A stretch of DNA of 64,000 nucleotides from Cystobacter fuscus DSM 2262 (GCF_000335475.2 NZ_ANAH02000011.1:430207-494206), one strand, 5' to 3'. Positions 1 through 9,100 are shown, numbered from the stretch's first letter. Notes: generated by a model not told the origin, from the letters alone. A program made the numbers and translations.

Positions 1-339
1 GTCTATCGTCTGCGCGTGAAGCCCGGCGGTGTCCTCTCCATGCCCGCGCATCCAGAGGGAGAGGAGAGCGAGCTGGTGCTGGGCTCCGGGCTGTTGGCGC
101 AGGGCCAGCCGGTGGCGCGTGGCACGGCCTTCCATTGGCCGCGGGGCATGGCGCACCGCTATGACAACCCCACGGGCAGCGAGCAGACGGTGCTGTGCGT
201 GGCCCGGCCCCGCCTGATGCTGCCGGCCGGGCCGGCGACGGAGTTGCCCGTGGAGGGCCTCCAGCCCGTGCCCGGGCACGCGTACTACCCGCGCGACGAG
301 CAGGCGGCTTCCGGGCGGGATGCGCCGGGTCCCGGATGA
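1..339 (+). CDS. cupin-domain protein, 3' part only
   Basis: The reading frame is open from base 1, so the start lies upstream of the window. The visible 112 residues form the second half of a cupin barrel: a G-G-V-L-S-M-P-A-H-P-E-G-E-E-S-E strand, a glycine turn, then F-H-W-P-R-G-M-A-H-R-Y-D-N-P, which resembles cupin motif 2 (PxGxxHxxxN). This layout occurs in XRE-type regulators with a C-terminal cupin and in stand-alone cupins. The tail after about residue 80 is low-complexity. The function cannot be fixed without the missing N-terminus. Confidence 0.6.
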   Translation, partial: VYRLRVKPGGVLSMPAHPEGEESELVLGSGLLAQGQPVARGTAFHWPRGMAHRYDNPTGSEQTVLCVARPRLMLPAGPATELPVEGLQPVPGHAYYPRDEQAASGRDAPGPG

Positions 340-368
340 GCCGGGCCGGGGGCGGGGGGACGCGGATG

Positions 369-1436
369 TCAGGCGAAGGGGAGCGCGGACACGGTGGCCT
401 CGGCGGGCCCGTCGCCCAGCGTCAGCACCGTTCCCGGCTCCAGGTGGTCGCGGTGCACGTAGCCCAGCGCCAGGAACTGGCCGGAGCCCGGAGCGCGCAC
501 CACGGTGGTGAGCCAGCCGACCTTCTTGCCGTCCTTCTTCAGCTCGGTCCCGGGCGCCGTCTCGGCCGTGCCGAGGCGCAGGCCGGCCAGCTTCCGGTTC
601 ATGTGCCCCCGGAAGGTGGCGCGGGCGATGACCTCCTGCCCGATGTAGCACCCCTTGTTGTACGAGATGCCATGCGTGAGGTTGGCTTCCAGGGGGATGG
701 TGGTGTCGACCATGTCCTGGCCATAGCGAGGCACCCCGGCCTCCACCCGCAGCACCTCCAGGGCGCGCCAGCCCAGGGGCCGCAGGCCGAGGCCCGAACC
801 CGCCGCCACCAGCGCCTTCCAGACCGTTTCCAATCCGGGGCGCGGCACCCACATCTCCACGCCCTGGGCGGAGGGCCAGGTCGAGCCCTGGAGCAGGACG
901 TCCTGGCCGGCCAGGGTGGCTCCCCGGGTGGCGTTCGGGGCGAGGGGGGCGAAGGGCTGGCCCAGGACGGCTCCGAGCAGCTCGGACGTCCGGGGGCCGA
1001 GCAGCCGCAGCACGCCCTGCTCCTCCGTGGCGTCGTGCAGCTCCGCGTCCTCGGAGATGAGGAATTTCTCCAGGAATTCCCGGACCTTGGCGCCCAGCCC
1101 CGGCTCCAGGTCGAGCACCAGGTCATTCTCACGGCGCAGGATTCGGGCGTCGGCCACCATGGCGCCCTTCACGGTGATGAGGGCGGTGTAGGCGGAGGCC
1201 CCGGCCACCAGCCCCTTCACGTCCTGGGTCACCATGCCGTGCAGGAAGCTTGTACGGTCCTCCCCGGTTATGCGCAGCGCCTCGCGGTAGGTGGCATCGT
1301 GCAGGGCCACGCTTTCCCGGGCCGCCCGGTATTCGGCCTCCGCGTCCCCATAATCCGCCACGACCTCGCGGCCGTTGGCTTCCAGGAAGCGGGCGCCTGC
1401 CTGCTCGTGAAGAAAATGCAGAGACAGCGGTTGCAT
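369..1436 (-). CDS. ygfZ: YgfZ/GcvT-fold folate-binding protein
   Basis: 355-residue member of the YgfZ/CAF17 family, tetrahydrofolate-binding proteins that help assemble or repair certain Fe-S enzymes in the cytoplasm. The family signature K-G-C-Y-I-G-Q-E-V is present near residue 260, including the conserved cysteine of the KGCYxGQE motif. Around it are the GcvT-like folate fold and a C-terminal beta-barrel. The length is normal for the family. It starts at ATG 1436 and is divergent from the cupin gene at 1463, with only 26 bases between them. Family assignment is firm; its client enzymes here are unknown. Confidence 0.93.
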   Translation of the reverse strand: MQPLSLHFLHEQAGARFLEANGREVVADYGDAEAEYRAARESVALHDATYREALRITGEDRTSFLHGMVTQDVKGLVAGASAYTALITVKGAMVADARILRRENDLVLDLEPGLGAKVREFLEKFLISEDAELHDATEEQGVLRLLGPRTSELLGAVLGQPFAPLAPNATRGATLAGQDVLLQGSTWPSAQGVEMWVPRPGLETVWKALVAAGSGLGLRPLGWRALEVLRVEAGVPRYGQDMVDTTIPLEANLTHGISYNKGCYIGQEVIARATFRGHMNRKLAGLRLGTAETAPGTELKKDGKKVGWLTTVVRAPGSGQFLALGYVHRDHLEPGTVLTLGDGPAEATVSALPFA

Positions 1437-1462
1437 GACCGTCGCTATATAGAGGCCCGGGA

Positions 1463-1801
1463 GTGAATGCCACGATGGATGTGAAACACCTGTCCGACTT
1501 CATGGGCTTCTCCGCCGAGAAGCTCCAGAAGCACAACCTCTTCAAGTCGGAGCGCTTCTTCCTGGACGTGTACTGCCTCGCGCCCGGCCAGACCCAGAAG
1601 CCCCACCAGCACGCCCACTCGGACAAGGTGTACCTCGTCCTGGAAGGGCAGTGCCGCTTCCGCATCGGCGCGGACGAGGCCCCCCATGGCCCCGGCGCCG
1701 CTCTCTTCGCACCCGCGGGCGTCGAGCACGGCGTCACCAATGATGGTCCCGGCAACGCCCGCCTCCTCGTCCTGATGACCCCCCCTCCGGAGCACGCATG
1801 A
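1463..1801 (+). CDS. small single-domain cupin
   Basis: 112-residue cupin_2 protein. The metal-binding motif is clear: K-P-H-Q-H-A-H-S-D-K-V-Y-L-V-L-E-G, followed by a second motif with P-A-G-V-E-H-G. A GTG at 1463 and an ATG at 1475 are both possible starts; the GTG has GAGG about eight bases upstream. The stop overlaps the ATG of the next gene in an ATGA, so the two are probably co-translated. The substrate cannot be read from the sequence. Confidence 0.85.
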   Translation: MNATMDVKHLSDFMGFSAEKLQKHNLFKSERFFLDVYCLAPGQTQKPHQHAHSDKVYLVLEGQCRFRIGADEAPHGPGAALFAPAGVEHGVTNDGPGNARLLVLMTPPPEHA

Positions 1802-3129
1802 GCAAGAAGGCCAATCCGCCCCCTCCCCCTCCCGTTCGCGGAGCCCAGGTGCTGCTCGCCCTGGGAATCGCCGAGAGCGCCCTCTCCCTCTTCCAGTGGA
1901 GCCAGCTGCTCACCCTGCGCCAGGGCGGCGCCACCGTGTGTGGCGTCTCCGAGCGCGTCAACTGCGAGGCGGTGTGGAACACGCCCTTCGCCGGCGCGGT
2001 GCACGAGTTGCTGCGCATGCCCGTGGCGGCACTCGGGCTCGTGTGGGGCCTCGTCGCCGTGGCGCTCTCCGCGCTCTACCTCGTCTGGCAGCGGGGGGCT
2101 CGTCCCGTGCGGCCCGCCGTCAACGGGCTGCGCCTGACGGCCGCCGCGGGCGTGGCCGCCTGCGCCGTGTTCGCCGCCGTGAGCGCGAGCACCGGCGTGC
2201 TGTGCCCCACGTGTCTGGGCACCTACGTCCTCACGCTCGCCTTCGCCGCCGTGGCCTGGAAGGGTCTGCCCGGCGCGCTCCTGCCCCAGGCGGGGGAGTG
2301 GGCCACCAGCCTGAAGTGGACGGTGGGCTTCACCGCGGCCGCCTATGTCGCGCTGCTCGTGCCCGGCACGCAGACGCCCCGCTCCTCCTCGTCCTCGGAG
2401 TCCGTCGCCCAGGTGGCTCCGCTTCCGGGCTCCCTGGAGGCCTACCTCAAGAGCCTGTCCGCGCAGGAGCAGCAGGCCGTCTCCGACGCGCTCGCCCTCT
2501 ACCGCCAGGCCACCCCCCTGCCGGCTCCCTCTCCCGCGCGCCGCCTGTATGGCACGACGAGCGCGCCGGTGAAGATGGTGGAGTGGACCGACAGCCGCTG
2601 CCCCCACTGCAAGGCCCTGGTGGAGACGCTCACCGTCATGAAGAAGCGCCTGCCCGAGGGCAAGTTGTCCCTCGAGGCCCGCCAGTACCCGCTCGACAGC
2701 GAGTGCAACTTCACCATGCCGCCCCAGGCCACCGATGGCTCCGGCATCCGCTGTGTCGCCGCCAAGGGGCAGATCTGCATCGAGGACGCTCCGGACTACT
2801 GGGAGCTGCGCGAGAAGCTCTTCGCCGCTCAGCGCTCGCTCACCAGCCGCGACGCGGTGCTGCAGGTGCTCTCCTCGGGCTCCATGTCCCGCATGCAACT
2901 GGATGCGTGCGTCGCCCGGCAGGACACCGAGCGCAAGCTGCGCGACGACATCGCCTACGCCAGGCAGCATGACATTCACGGCACGCCCCTGGTGGTCATC
3001 AATGGCCGCGAGGCGCGCGCGTTCCCGGCGTTCCTCTACGCCCTCATCCTGGCGGACGGCAACCCGGACGCGAGCGCCTTCGGCGCGCTGCCCACGCCCC
3101 GCGCCTTCCAGGCCCACCAGGCGCACTGA
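1798..3129 (+). CDS. VKOR-thioredoxin fusion, disulfide-bond formation
   Basis: 443-residue membrane protein fusing a vitamin-K-epoxide-reductase domain to a DsbA-like thioredoxin domain. The VKOR half (about residues 20-190) has four or five hydrophobic segments, an early Cys pair (T-V-C-G and V-N-C-E-A-V-W) and the quinone-linked active site C-P-T-C-L-G. A Ser/Pro-rich linker leads to the thioredoxin half (about 255-440) with active site C-P-H-C and cis-Pro loop H-G-T-P-L-V-V-I-N-G. Such fusions replace DsbA/DsbB, oxidising exported proteins and passing electrons to quinone. It is coupled to the cupin upstream and followed nine bases later by the SUI1-like gene. Confidence 0.92.
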   Translation: MSKKANPPPPPPVRGAQVLLALGIAESALSLFQWSQLLTLRQGGATVCGVSERVNCEAVWNTPFAGAVHELLRMPVAALGLVWGLVAVALSALYLVWQRGARPVRPAVNGLRLTAAAGVAACAVFAAVSASTGVLCPTCLGTYVLTLAFAAVAWKGLPGALLPQAGEWATSLKWTVGFTAAAYVALLVPGTQTPRSSSSSESVAQVAPLPGSLEAYLKSLSAQEQQAVSDALALYRQATPLPAPSPARRLYGTTSAPVKMVEWTDSRCPHCKALVETLTVMKKRLPEGKLSLEARQYPLDSECNFTMPPQATDGSGIRCVAAKGQICIEDAPDYWELREKLFAAQRSLTSRDAVLQVLSSGSMSRMQLDACVARQDTERKLRDDIAYARQHDIHGTPLVVINGREARAFPAFLYALILADGNPDASAFGALPTPRAFQAHQAH

Positions 3130-3138
3130 GCGGACGTC

Positions 3139-3516
3139 ATGGGCAAGCGCGACAAGAAGCCCGAGGCGCCTGCCCCCGCGGCGCCCTTCCACAACCCCTT
3201 CGCCTCGCTCGCGCTCAACCGCGAGGCGCTGCCCGCCGGGCCCTCGCCCTCGCCCGTGAAGGACGAGCCGGCGCGGGGGCCCGCGCGCGCCGTGGTGCGC
3301 ATGGAGCGCAAGGGCCGCGGCGGCAAGGAAGTGACGGTGGTGGAGCAGTTGGGGCTGCCCGAGGCCGAGCGCGAGAAGTGGCTCAAGGCGCTCAAGGGCG
3401 CGCTGGGCTGTGGCGGGGCGGTGGAGGAAGACACCCTGGTGCTCCAGGGGGATCAGCGCGAGCGGCTGCCCGCGCTGCTGGAAGCCCGCGGCGTGCGCCG
3501 CGTCACCGTCGGCTGA
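3139..3516 (+). CDS. SUI1/eIF1-like (YciH) translation factor
   Basis: 125-residue protein with a disordered Pro/Ala-rich first third and a C-terminal SUI1 domain (about residues 50-125). It shows [10 protein letters not shown], then L-K-G-A-L-G-C-G-G and L-Q-G-D-Q-R, all typical of bacterial YciH and eIF1. Family members bind the small ribosomal subunit and influence initiation fidelity; their bacterial role is loosely defined. ATG 3139 lies nine bases after the preceding stop, suggesting one operon with the VKOR fusion. It is convergent with the dehydrogenase at 3520, with a three-base gap. Confidence 0.88.
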   Translation: MGKRDKKPEAPAPAAPFHNPFASLALNREALPAGPSPSPVKDEPARGPARAVVRMERKGRGGKEVTVVEQLGLPEAEREKWLKALKGALGCGGAVEEDTLVLQGDQRERLPALLEARGVRRVTVG

Positions 3517-3519
3517 GCG

Positions 3520-4524
3520 CTACAGCGCGGCGATGACGGCGTCGGTGAAGTCGCGCGTGCTGGAGGTGCCGCCCAGGTCTCCGGTGCGCGCCTTGCCCTC
3601 GGAGTGCACGCGGGTGAGCGCGTTCTCGAAGCGGCGCGCGGCGTCCTTCATGTCCAACCAGTCGAGCATCATCACCGCCGACATCATCAGCGCGGTGGGG
3701 TTGGCCAGGCCCTTGCCCGCGATGTCCGGCGCCGTGCCGTGCACCGCCTCGAACATCGCCGTGCGCTCGCCGATGTTGGCCCCCGGCACCAGTCCCAGGC
3801 CTCCCACCAGCCCCGCGCACAAGTCACTGAGGATGTCCCCGTAGAGGTTCTCCATCACCAGCACGTCATAGCGGCTCGGATCCTTCACGAGCTGCATGCA
3901 CATGTTGTCGACGATGACCTCCTCGTACTGGATCTCCGGGAACTCGCGGCCCACCTTGCGCGCGCAGTCGAGGAAGAGGCCATCCGACAGCTTCATGATG
4001 TTGGCCTTGTGCACCGCGGTGACCTTCTTGCGCCCGTTCTTGCGCGCGTGCTCGAAGGCGAAGCGCGCGATGCGGGTGGAGGCCTTCTCGGTGATGATCT
4101 TCAAGGACTCCACCACGCCCGGCACGATGATGTGCTCGAGGCCCGCGTAGAGGCTCTCCGTGTTCTCGCGCACCACCACCAGGTCCACGCCCTCGTAGCG
4201 CGTCTTCACGCCAGGCACGCTCTTGACGGGGCGCAGCGCGGAGTACAGGTCCAGGCGCTTGCGCAGCCCCACGTTGGCCGACGCCATGCCGCCGCCCACC
4301 ACCGTGCCCGTGGGGCCCTTGAGCGCCACGCCGTTGCGCAGCACCGACTCCACCGTCGCGTCGGGCAGGTTGGTGCCGAACTTGGCGATGCACTCGGCCC
4401 CCGCGTCCCGGTGCTCGAACTCCAGGGGGACCTCGAGCGCCTGGAGGACCCGGAGGGTGGCCGCCATGACCTCGGGGCCGATACCGTCGCCATTGATGAC
4501 CGTGACCGTACGCGGAGTCGCCAT
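3520..4524 (-). CDS. NAD-dependent isocitrate/isopropylmalate dehydrogenase family
   Basis: 334-residue beta-decarboxylating dehydrogenase from ATG 4524; a GTG at 4542 is an alternative start. Visible family elements are N-G-D-G-I-G-P-E-V at the N-terminus, [14 protein letters not shown], the catalytic K region V-H-K-A-N-I-M-K, the metal-binding D-x-x-x-D (Y-G-D-I-L-S-D-L) and the NAD-specific loop [11 protein letters not shown]. The [10 protein letters not shown] segment resembles NAD-isocitrate and homoisocitrate dehydrogenases more than LeuB. Most likely it oxidises isocitrate to 2-oxoglutarate, but homoisocitrate or tartrate-type substrates cannot be excluded. Confidence 0.88.
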   Translation of the reverse strand: MATPRTVTVINGDGIGPEVMAATLRVLQALEVPLEFEHRDAGAECIAKFGTNLPDATVESVLRNGVALKGPTGTVVGGGMASANVGLRKRLDLYSALRPVKSVPGVKTRYEGVDLVVVRENTESLYAGLEHIIVPGVVESLKIITEKASTRIARFAFEHARKNGRKKVTAVHKANIMKLSDGLFLDCARKVGREFPEIQYEEVIVDNMCMQLVKDPSRYDVLVMENLYGDILSDLCAGLVGGLGLVPGANIGERTAMFEAVHGTAPDIAGKGLANPTALMMSAVMMLDWLDMKDAARRFENALTRVHSEGKARTGDLGGTSSTRDFTDAVIAAL

Positions 4525-4552
4525 GGCGTTCGCTTCAACCACGCGAGCCGCG

Positions 4553-5338
4553 CTAATTCAAGGACGGAGGCGGAGGCGGAGGCGGGGGCGCAGCGGAGCG
4601 GCGGCCGCGGCGGCGGGGGGCGAGCGTGGCGTAGGGCCGGTAGAACGACTCCCACAGCGCGGCGCGTCGGCCCCGGGGCAGCGGGCGCAGCTCACCCATG
4701 GGCGCCCGGGTGAAGAAGGAGGATGCGAAGATATAGGTGAAGACGAGCACCACCAGCCCCACCACCACCGTCACCACCCCGCCCGGTACCGGGCCCACGC
4801 TCGCCCGCTGCATGAACTCGCCCACGTCCTTGGGGGCGTAGGGGTGGGTGTACACCTTGACGAACCAGGTGAGCGTCAACACGAGCAGGATGGGGCCGTA
4901 GGCGCGGTTGAGCCGCGTGGAGATGGCCGAGAAGAGCGAGAGCTGGATTTGTGGCCGCTCCACCAGGCTCACCAGCTCGCGGATGGCGTCCGGGTCCACC
5001 GGCTCGCGGCGCAAGAGCGGCACCCAGTAGCCGTTTTCCAACAGTCGCACCCGGCGGATCCACAAGTCGTAGTAGCGGTAGCGCCGCGCCTCGATGAGCA
5101 GGAACGTCAGCACCATCCACAGGCCCACCAGGAACACCACCGGCGAGGCCGAGGTGGTGAAGCCGAAGGAGATGACGGCCGCGGTGGTGGTGAGCGACCA
5201 GTTGGTGGTGTTGTCCAGTCGTGAGCGCCAGGTATCCGAGCGGCTGAGCTCGCCCCGGAAGAGCTGCGCCATGGCCGAGTCCGAGACGGGTGGGACCTCG
5301 AATTCGTTCTTGTCGCGATCATTACCGTCGTTCGCCAT
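4553..5338 (-). CDS. DUF2270 membrane protein
   Basis: 261-residue predicted inner-membrane protein from ATG 5338. An acidic N-terminus is followed by F-R-G-E-L-S-R-S-D-T-W-R-S-R-L-D-x-T-T-N-W, then four hydrophobic segments in two pairs (about residues 45-85 and 160-215) separated by a charged loop with L-L-R-R-E-P. This matches DUF2270, a family of unknown function. The C-terminus is Arg-rich and ends in a proline run. The gene is divergent from the hybrid kinase at 5418, with 79 bases between them that must hold both promoters. Confidence 0.85.
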   Translation of the reverse strand: MANDGNDRDKNEFEVPPVSDSAMAQLFRGELSRSDTWRSRLDNTTNWSLTTTAAVISFGFTTSASPVVFLVGLWMVLTFLLIEARRYRYYDLWIRRVRLLENGYWVPLLRREPVDPDAIRELVSLVERPQIQLSLFSAISTRLNRAYGPILLVLTLTWFVKVYTHPYAPKDVGEFMQRASVGPVPGGVVTVVVGLVVLVFTYIFASSFFTRAPMGELRPLPRGRRAALWESFYRPYATLAPRRRGRRSAAPPPPPPPPSLN

Positions 5339-5417
5339 CCGCACCCTCCCAAGGGGGACCGTCGCATTTGCGGCTGGCCGGTCCCAGCTCCCATGCCCAC
5401 CCTGTACGGGAGGAACC

Positions 5418-7478
5418 ATGGTCATTCCCTTCCTCCAAGACACCCCACGGCCCGTGGACCCGGTGACGGCCCTGCTCGCCCTGCTGGAAGAGGAGGGTGA
5501 GCGCGTGGTGCGTCTGTGGGCCAAGCGCATCCGGGCCGAGACCCATGAGTTGGATGTGCCCGGCCGGGATTTGCGAGCCCCCTTGCGCCCGCTGGTGGAC
5601 GAGCTCGTCCGCCTGCTCAGGGACCGGGGGAGGGACGCCCTCATCCTCTGGCCGGAGGTGGTGCGTTCGCACGGGGCACGGCGCTACGACCAGCGCTTCG
5701 ACGCGGAGGACCTGGCGCGCGAGTTCAAGGCGCTGGGGGAAGTGCTGCTCTACGTGTACGCGCGGCGCAACCGCCAGCGGCTGGAGCCGGAGGTGGCCAC
5801 CTTCATGGTGGAGCTGGTGGGCGAGGCGCACGCCTCGGCGCAGGCCTCCTTCACGCGGGTGCTCAAGACGGAGGAGGTGCGCTTTCGCGAGGCGGCGGTG
5901 ATGGAGTCGGTGCTCAACCACGTGGAGGTGGGCATCCTGCTGGCCGAGCTGGATGGGACGGTGTCCTTCGCCACGCCGCCGGTCAGCCGCCTCATCGGCA
6001 TGCCCATGCGCGCCGTGGTGGGCGCGCGCTCGCACACGTCGCTGGCGACGGTGCTCTCGCAGGTGAACGCGCGCCACCCGGACGGCACGCCCTTCAAGGT
6101 GGCCGACATGCCCTTCATGCGCGCGCTGCGCGAGCACGGGCCGGTGCGCGGCGTGCTCATGGTGGTGGAGCGGCCCGGTGGGGACGAGGCCACCCTGGAG
6201 CTGAGCGCCACGCCCCTGCGGCAGGAGGGCGACGAGCTCGCCGGCGTCATCCAGACCTTCACCGACCGCACCGAGGCGGCCAACCAGAACAAGGCGCTCT
6301 TGAGCGCCCATGACGAGCTGCGGCGGTTGCAGGACCGGCTGTTGCAGAGAACGCGCACGCAGGCCCTGGGGCAGCTGGCCAGTGGCGCGGCGCACGCGCT
6401 CAACAACCTGCTCAACGTGCTGCGCCTGCGCATCACCCTCTTGCGGCGCGAGTACAACCCCGAGCACCTGGACTCGCTGGACAGGACGGTGGGGCAGGTG
6501 GGGGAGCTGGTGGCGCGGCTGCAGGAGTTCAACGTGGAGCGCAGCGAGGAGCACCTGCACGACGTGCAGGTGGATGCCATGGTGCGCGAGGCGCTGGAGC
6601 TGGCGCGCGGGGAGCTGGAGCAGCGCGAGCACCCGGTGACGGTGGAGCTGCGCCTGGGCAGTCCCGGCGCGGTGCGGGCCGATCCAGGCTTCTTCCGCGA
6701 GCTGGTGGTGAACCTGCTCCTGGCCGAGCGCGAGCGGCTGGGGGATGGGGGCGGGCGCGTGGTCATCCAGACGCGCGCGGAGCCGGGGGGCCAGGGCATG
6801 CTGCGCGTGGAGGACGCGGGCACGCCCTACTCCGCCGGGGAGCTGACGCGCATGTTCGATCCGCTCAACCGCGACGTGGGCGCTCCCCAGTTGTCGTTGT
6901 TGCTCGCGGTGGCGCGCGAGCAGGTGCGGCGCTGGGGCGGGGAGCTGACGGTGGAGAACCTCGCCGGCCGTCCGGGCGCGGCCTTCGTCGTGCGCATGCC
7001 GCTGGTGCGCTCGGCCCAGGAGCGCGAGGAGGACGAGCGGCTCGCGGGGGACGGCTTTGGCATGGCGGGACCCCGGCGCTTCCAGCGCACGCGCCGGGTG
7101 CTGGTGGTGGACGACGATCCGGACAACGCGCGGATGATGGCGGAGCTGCTCAGCGAGGAGGGCTACGACGTGAAGGTGGCCCCGGGCGGCGAGGTGGCGC
7201 TCAAGATGTGGGACGAGCGGCTCTATGACGCGGCGCTCCTGGACGCGGTGATGCCGGACCTGTCCGGATGGGAGGTGGCGCGCGAGCTGCGCCAGCGCTC
7301 TCCCCATGCGCTGCTCGCCATCGTCACCGGCATGGACGTGCGCGGGCAGAATCGCGCCAACCTCGCCCTCGTGGACGCCGTGTTCCGCAAACCCATCGAC
7401 GTGGGCGCCCTGGACGACTTCCTCGGGCAGTCCGACCTCTCCTCCTCCGGCTCCGCCTCGCCCTCTTTTCCGGGTTAA
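5418..7478 (+). CDS. hybrid histidine kinase with PAS and receiver domains
   Basis: 686-residue cytoplasmic kinase. ATG 5418 has an excellent ribosome site (GGGAGGA). Order: a helical N-terminal region to about 160 resembling RsbR/RsbU-type sensor helices, a PAS fold (about 165-285), a dimerisation/phosphoacceptor region with S-G-A-A-H-A-L-N-N-L-L-N (His326), a HATPase domain with a shortened N box (V-V-N-L-L-L-A-E), and a receiver (about 560-680) with Asp565-567, phosphoacceptor Asp609 and F-R-K-P. The GxxHxxxNxL pattern is NtrB-like. No transmembrane segment is visible. The partner output gene is not evident nearby. Confidence 0.9.
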   Translation: MVIPFLQDTPRPVDPVTALLALLEEEGERVVRLWAKRIRAETHELDVPGRDLRAPLRPLVDELVRLLRDRGRDALILWPEVVRSHGARRYDQRFDAEDLAREFKALGEVLLYVYARRNRQRLEPEVATFMVELVGEAHASAQASFTRVLKTEEVRFREAAVMESVLNHVEVGILLAELDGTVSFATPPVSRLIGMPMRAVVGARSHTSLATVLSQVNARHPDGTPFKVADMPFMRALREHGPVRGVLMVVERPGGDEATLELSATPLRQEGDELAGVIQTFTDRTEAANQNKALLSAHDELRRLQDRLLQRTRTQALGQLASGAAHALNNLLNVLRLRITLLRREYNPEHLDSLDRTVGQVGELVARLQEFNVERSEEHLHDVQVDAMVREALELARGELEQREHPVTVELRLGSPGAVRADPGFFRELVVNLLLAERERLGDGGGRVVIQTRAEPGGQGMLRVEDAGTPYSAGELTRMFDPLNRDVGAPQLSLLLAVAREQVRRWGGELTVENLAGRPGAAFVVRMPLVRSAQEREEDERLAGDGFGMAGPRRFQRTRRVLVVDDDPDNARMMAELLSEEGYDVKVAPGGEVALKMWDERLYDAALLDAVMPDLSGWEVARELRQRSPHALLAIVTGMDVRGQNRANLALVDAVFRKPIDVGALDDFLGQSDLSSSGSASPSFPG

Positions 7479-7611
7479 TCCCTCTCTTCAGTTCTGGTTT
7501 GCAGGTGGGATGGATTTATGCAGCCAGATTGAGCTGGTCAATGATCAGACATGTTGGCGCCCATGGAGGGAAAGATGCGCGGGGGCTGTGGACGCCGAGG
7601 GGGGGAGCGGT

Positions 7612-8253
7612 GTGAAGTTGGGGCTCATGCACAGACACGATGAACAGGACCCATGGGTCGTGGCCCCGCCTGGCTCGGATGAGGATCTGGCGCGACGTCT
7701 GGCCATGGCGTCGCCCACGGATACCGCGCGGGGCATGTTCTTGCGCACCACGCTGGACGCGGTCCGCTGTCTGGGTGACGAGGAGGCGGTGCGCGACTGC
7801 CAGCGGGCCAGTGGCGAGGACAAGCTCGTCGACTTCTTCGCCTATCCGGTCAGCGCCAGCCTGCGCATGGTGTTCATCGCGGCGCGCATGCTGGAGGACC
7901 GCTGTGGAGGCATCGACGAGGCGCTGCGGGCCCTGGGCTACCGCGCCGCGGATGGCTTCCTGTGCTCGGCGGCGGGCATGGCGCTGCAACTGCTGGCCAA
8001 TGGGGACGTGAAGAAGCTGGTGGACAACCTGCCGGCGACGTACCGGGCCTCGGTGAGCTTTGGCAGCCGCTCCATCGTGTGGACGGGCCCCACGCGCGGC
8101 CGGCTCATCATGCGCCGGGAGTTCATGCCCTACCCGTTCCTCGAGGGCGTGTTGATGGGGGTGCTGGACAAGGCGTGCGCGCGTGACGCCCAGGTGCGCG
8201 GCCACCAGCTCTCCACGCTGGAGAGCGAGTACGAGGTCTCCTGGCAGACGTGA
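7612..8253 (+). CDS. TIGR02265 family protein, paralogue 1
   Basis: About 213 residues from GTG 7612, which has a GGGGGGAG ribosome site. The frame is open further upstream (ATG 7510), but that stretch lacks the strong G/C third-position bias of its neighbours, so I reject it. Family traits: D-T-A-R-G-M-F near the start, D-F-F-A-Y-P-V, L-L-A-N-G-D-V-K-K-L, L-P-A-T-Y-R-A-S-V-S-F-G, F-M-P-Y-P-F-L-E-G-V-L and the C-terminal L-E-S-E-Y-E-V-S-W. TIGR02265 is restricted to Myxococcales and functionally uncharacterised. It is the first of four paralogues between 7.6 and 11.1 kb. Confidence 0.88.
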   Translation: MKLGLMHRHDEQDPWVVAPPGSDEDLARRLAMASPTDTARGMFLRTTLDAVRCLGDEEAVRDCQRASGEDKLVDFFAYPVSASLRMVFIAARMLEDRCGGIDEALRALGYRAADGFLCSAAGMALQLLANGDVKKLVDNLPATYRASVSFGSRSIVWTGPTRGRLIMRREFMPYPFLEGVLMGVLDKACARDAQVRGHQLSTLESEYEVSWQT

Positions 8254-8266
8254 TAGGGCGTGGGGC

Positions 8267-8962
8267 ATGTCCATGTCCCCCCTGCCTGCCCCCACCGCCG
8301 TCCTCTTCGACATGGACGGCACGCTCGTCGACAACATGCGCTTCCACGTCCAGGCCTGGGTCGCCCTGGCGCGCTCGCTCGGCCTCGATGAGGCCGGGGC
8401 GCCCGAGGAGCGCTTCGAGCGGGAGTTCGCTGGCAAGCGCAACGAGGAGATCCTCCCCGCGCTCCTGGGCCGCCCCATGGCCCCCGAGGAGGTGACGCGC
8501 CTGGCCGAACGGAAGGAAGCGCACTACCGCGAGCTGTACGGGCCGCACCTCACGCCCCTGCGCGGGGCCCTGGAACTGCTCGCCCGCTTGCGGCAGGCGG
8601 GGCGGGGGCTCGCGGTGGCCACGGCCGCGCCCGCGGCCAACCGGGACTTCGTGCTCGATGGGCTCGCGCTGCGCCCCTTCTTCTCGCGCGTCGTCGGCGC
8701 CGAGGACGTGAAGCGGGGCAAGCCCTCGCCGGACATCTTCCTCGCCACCGCCCGGGCGCTCGGCGTGGAGCCCTCCGGGTGCGTCGTCTTCGAGGACGCC
8801 TTCAACGGCATCCTCGCGGCGCGCGCGGCCGGCATGTTCGCCGTGGGTGTCACCACCCTCCTGCCGGAACAGACGCTGCGTGAGGCGGGCGCCCATTGGG
8901 TCATTCCTGACTTCGCCTCGCTGCCCGAGGAACTCGAGCGCTGGCTGCTGCACGCGCGCTGA
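8267..8962 (+). CDS. HAD-superfamily phosphatase / beta-phosphoglucomutase-like
   Basis: 231-residue HAD hydrolase, ATG 8267. Motif I is F-D-M-D-G-T-L-V-D with the nucleophilic Asp; motif II is the V-A-T-A-A-P turn; motif III Lys is in K-R-G-K-P-S-P-D; motif IV is V-F-E-D-A-F-N-G. The cap is the small helical type inserted after motif I (residues about 20-85), as in beta-phosphoglucomutase, phosphoglycolate phosphatase and 2-deoxyglucose-6-phosphatase relatives. The substrate is unresolved. It sits 13 bases after TIGR02265 paralogue 1 and breaks the array of four. Confidence 0.9.
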   Translation: MSMSPLPAPTAVLFDMDGTLVDNMRFHVQAWVALARSLGLDEAGAPEERFEREFAGKRNEEILPALLGRPMAPEEVTRLAERKEAHYRELYGPHLTPLRGALELLARLRQAGRGLAVATAAPAANRDFVLDGLALRPFFSRVVGAEDVKRGKPSPDIFLATARALGVEPSGCVVFEDAFNGILAARAAGMFAVGVTTLLPEQTLREAGAHWVIPDFASLPEELERWLLHAR

Positions 8963-8999
8963 GCCTCGACACCGCGCGCGCCCCCTCGCTGTGGCCGGA

Positions 9000-9013
9000 T
9001 TGAAAGCTTTCAA
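9000..9013. promoter_or_regulatory. 14-bp perfect palindrome, candidate operator
   Basis: TTGAAAGCTTTCAA is a perfect palindrome in the 232-base gap before TIGR02265 paralogue 2. It is AT-rich in a GC-rich background, which fits a dimeric regulator site. No regulator is identified. Confidence 0.3.
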
Positions 9014-9082
9014 CGTTCCGGTAGGGGCCGGGTGATGACAGCGCAATCCCACAAGGGGAATGGAAAGACAGACAATGCCTAT

Positions 9083-9100
9083 CCTTTTCCCTGGAAAAGG
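9083..9100. promoter_or_regulatory. 8-bp inverted repeat (CCTTTTCC / GGAAAAGG)
   Basis: CCTTTTCC and GGAAAAGG are separated by two bases, about 95 bases upstream of the chosen start of TIGR02265 paralogue 2. It could be an operator or a small hairpin. No following T-run suggests a terminator. Confidence 0.3.

Noticed and set aside
5094..5417. N-terminal extension of the hybrid kinase
   Set aside because: It overlaps the divergent DUF2270 gene in antisense, and ATG 5418 has a strong ribosome site.
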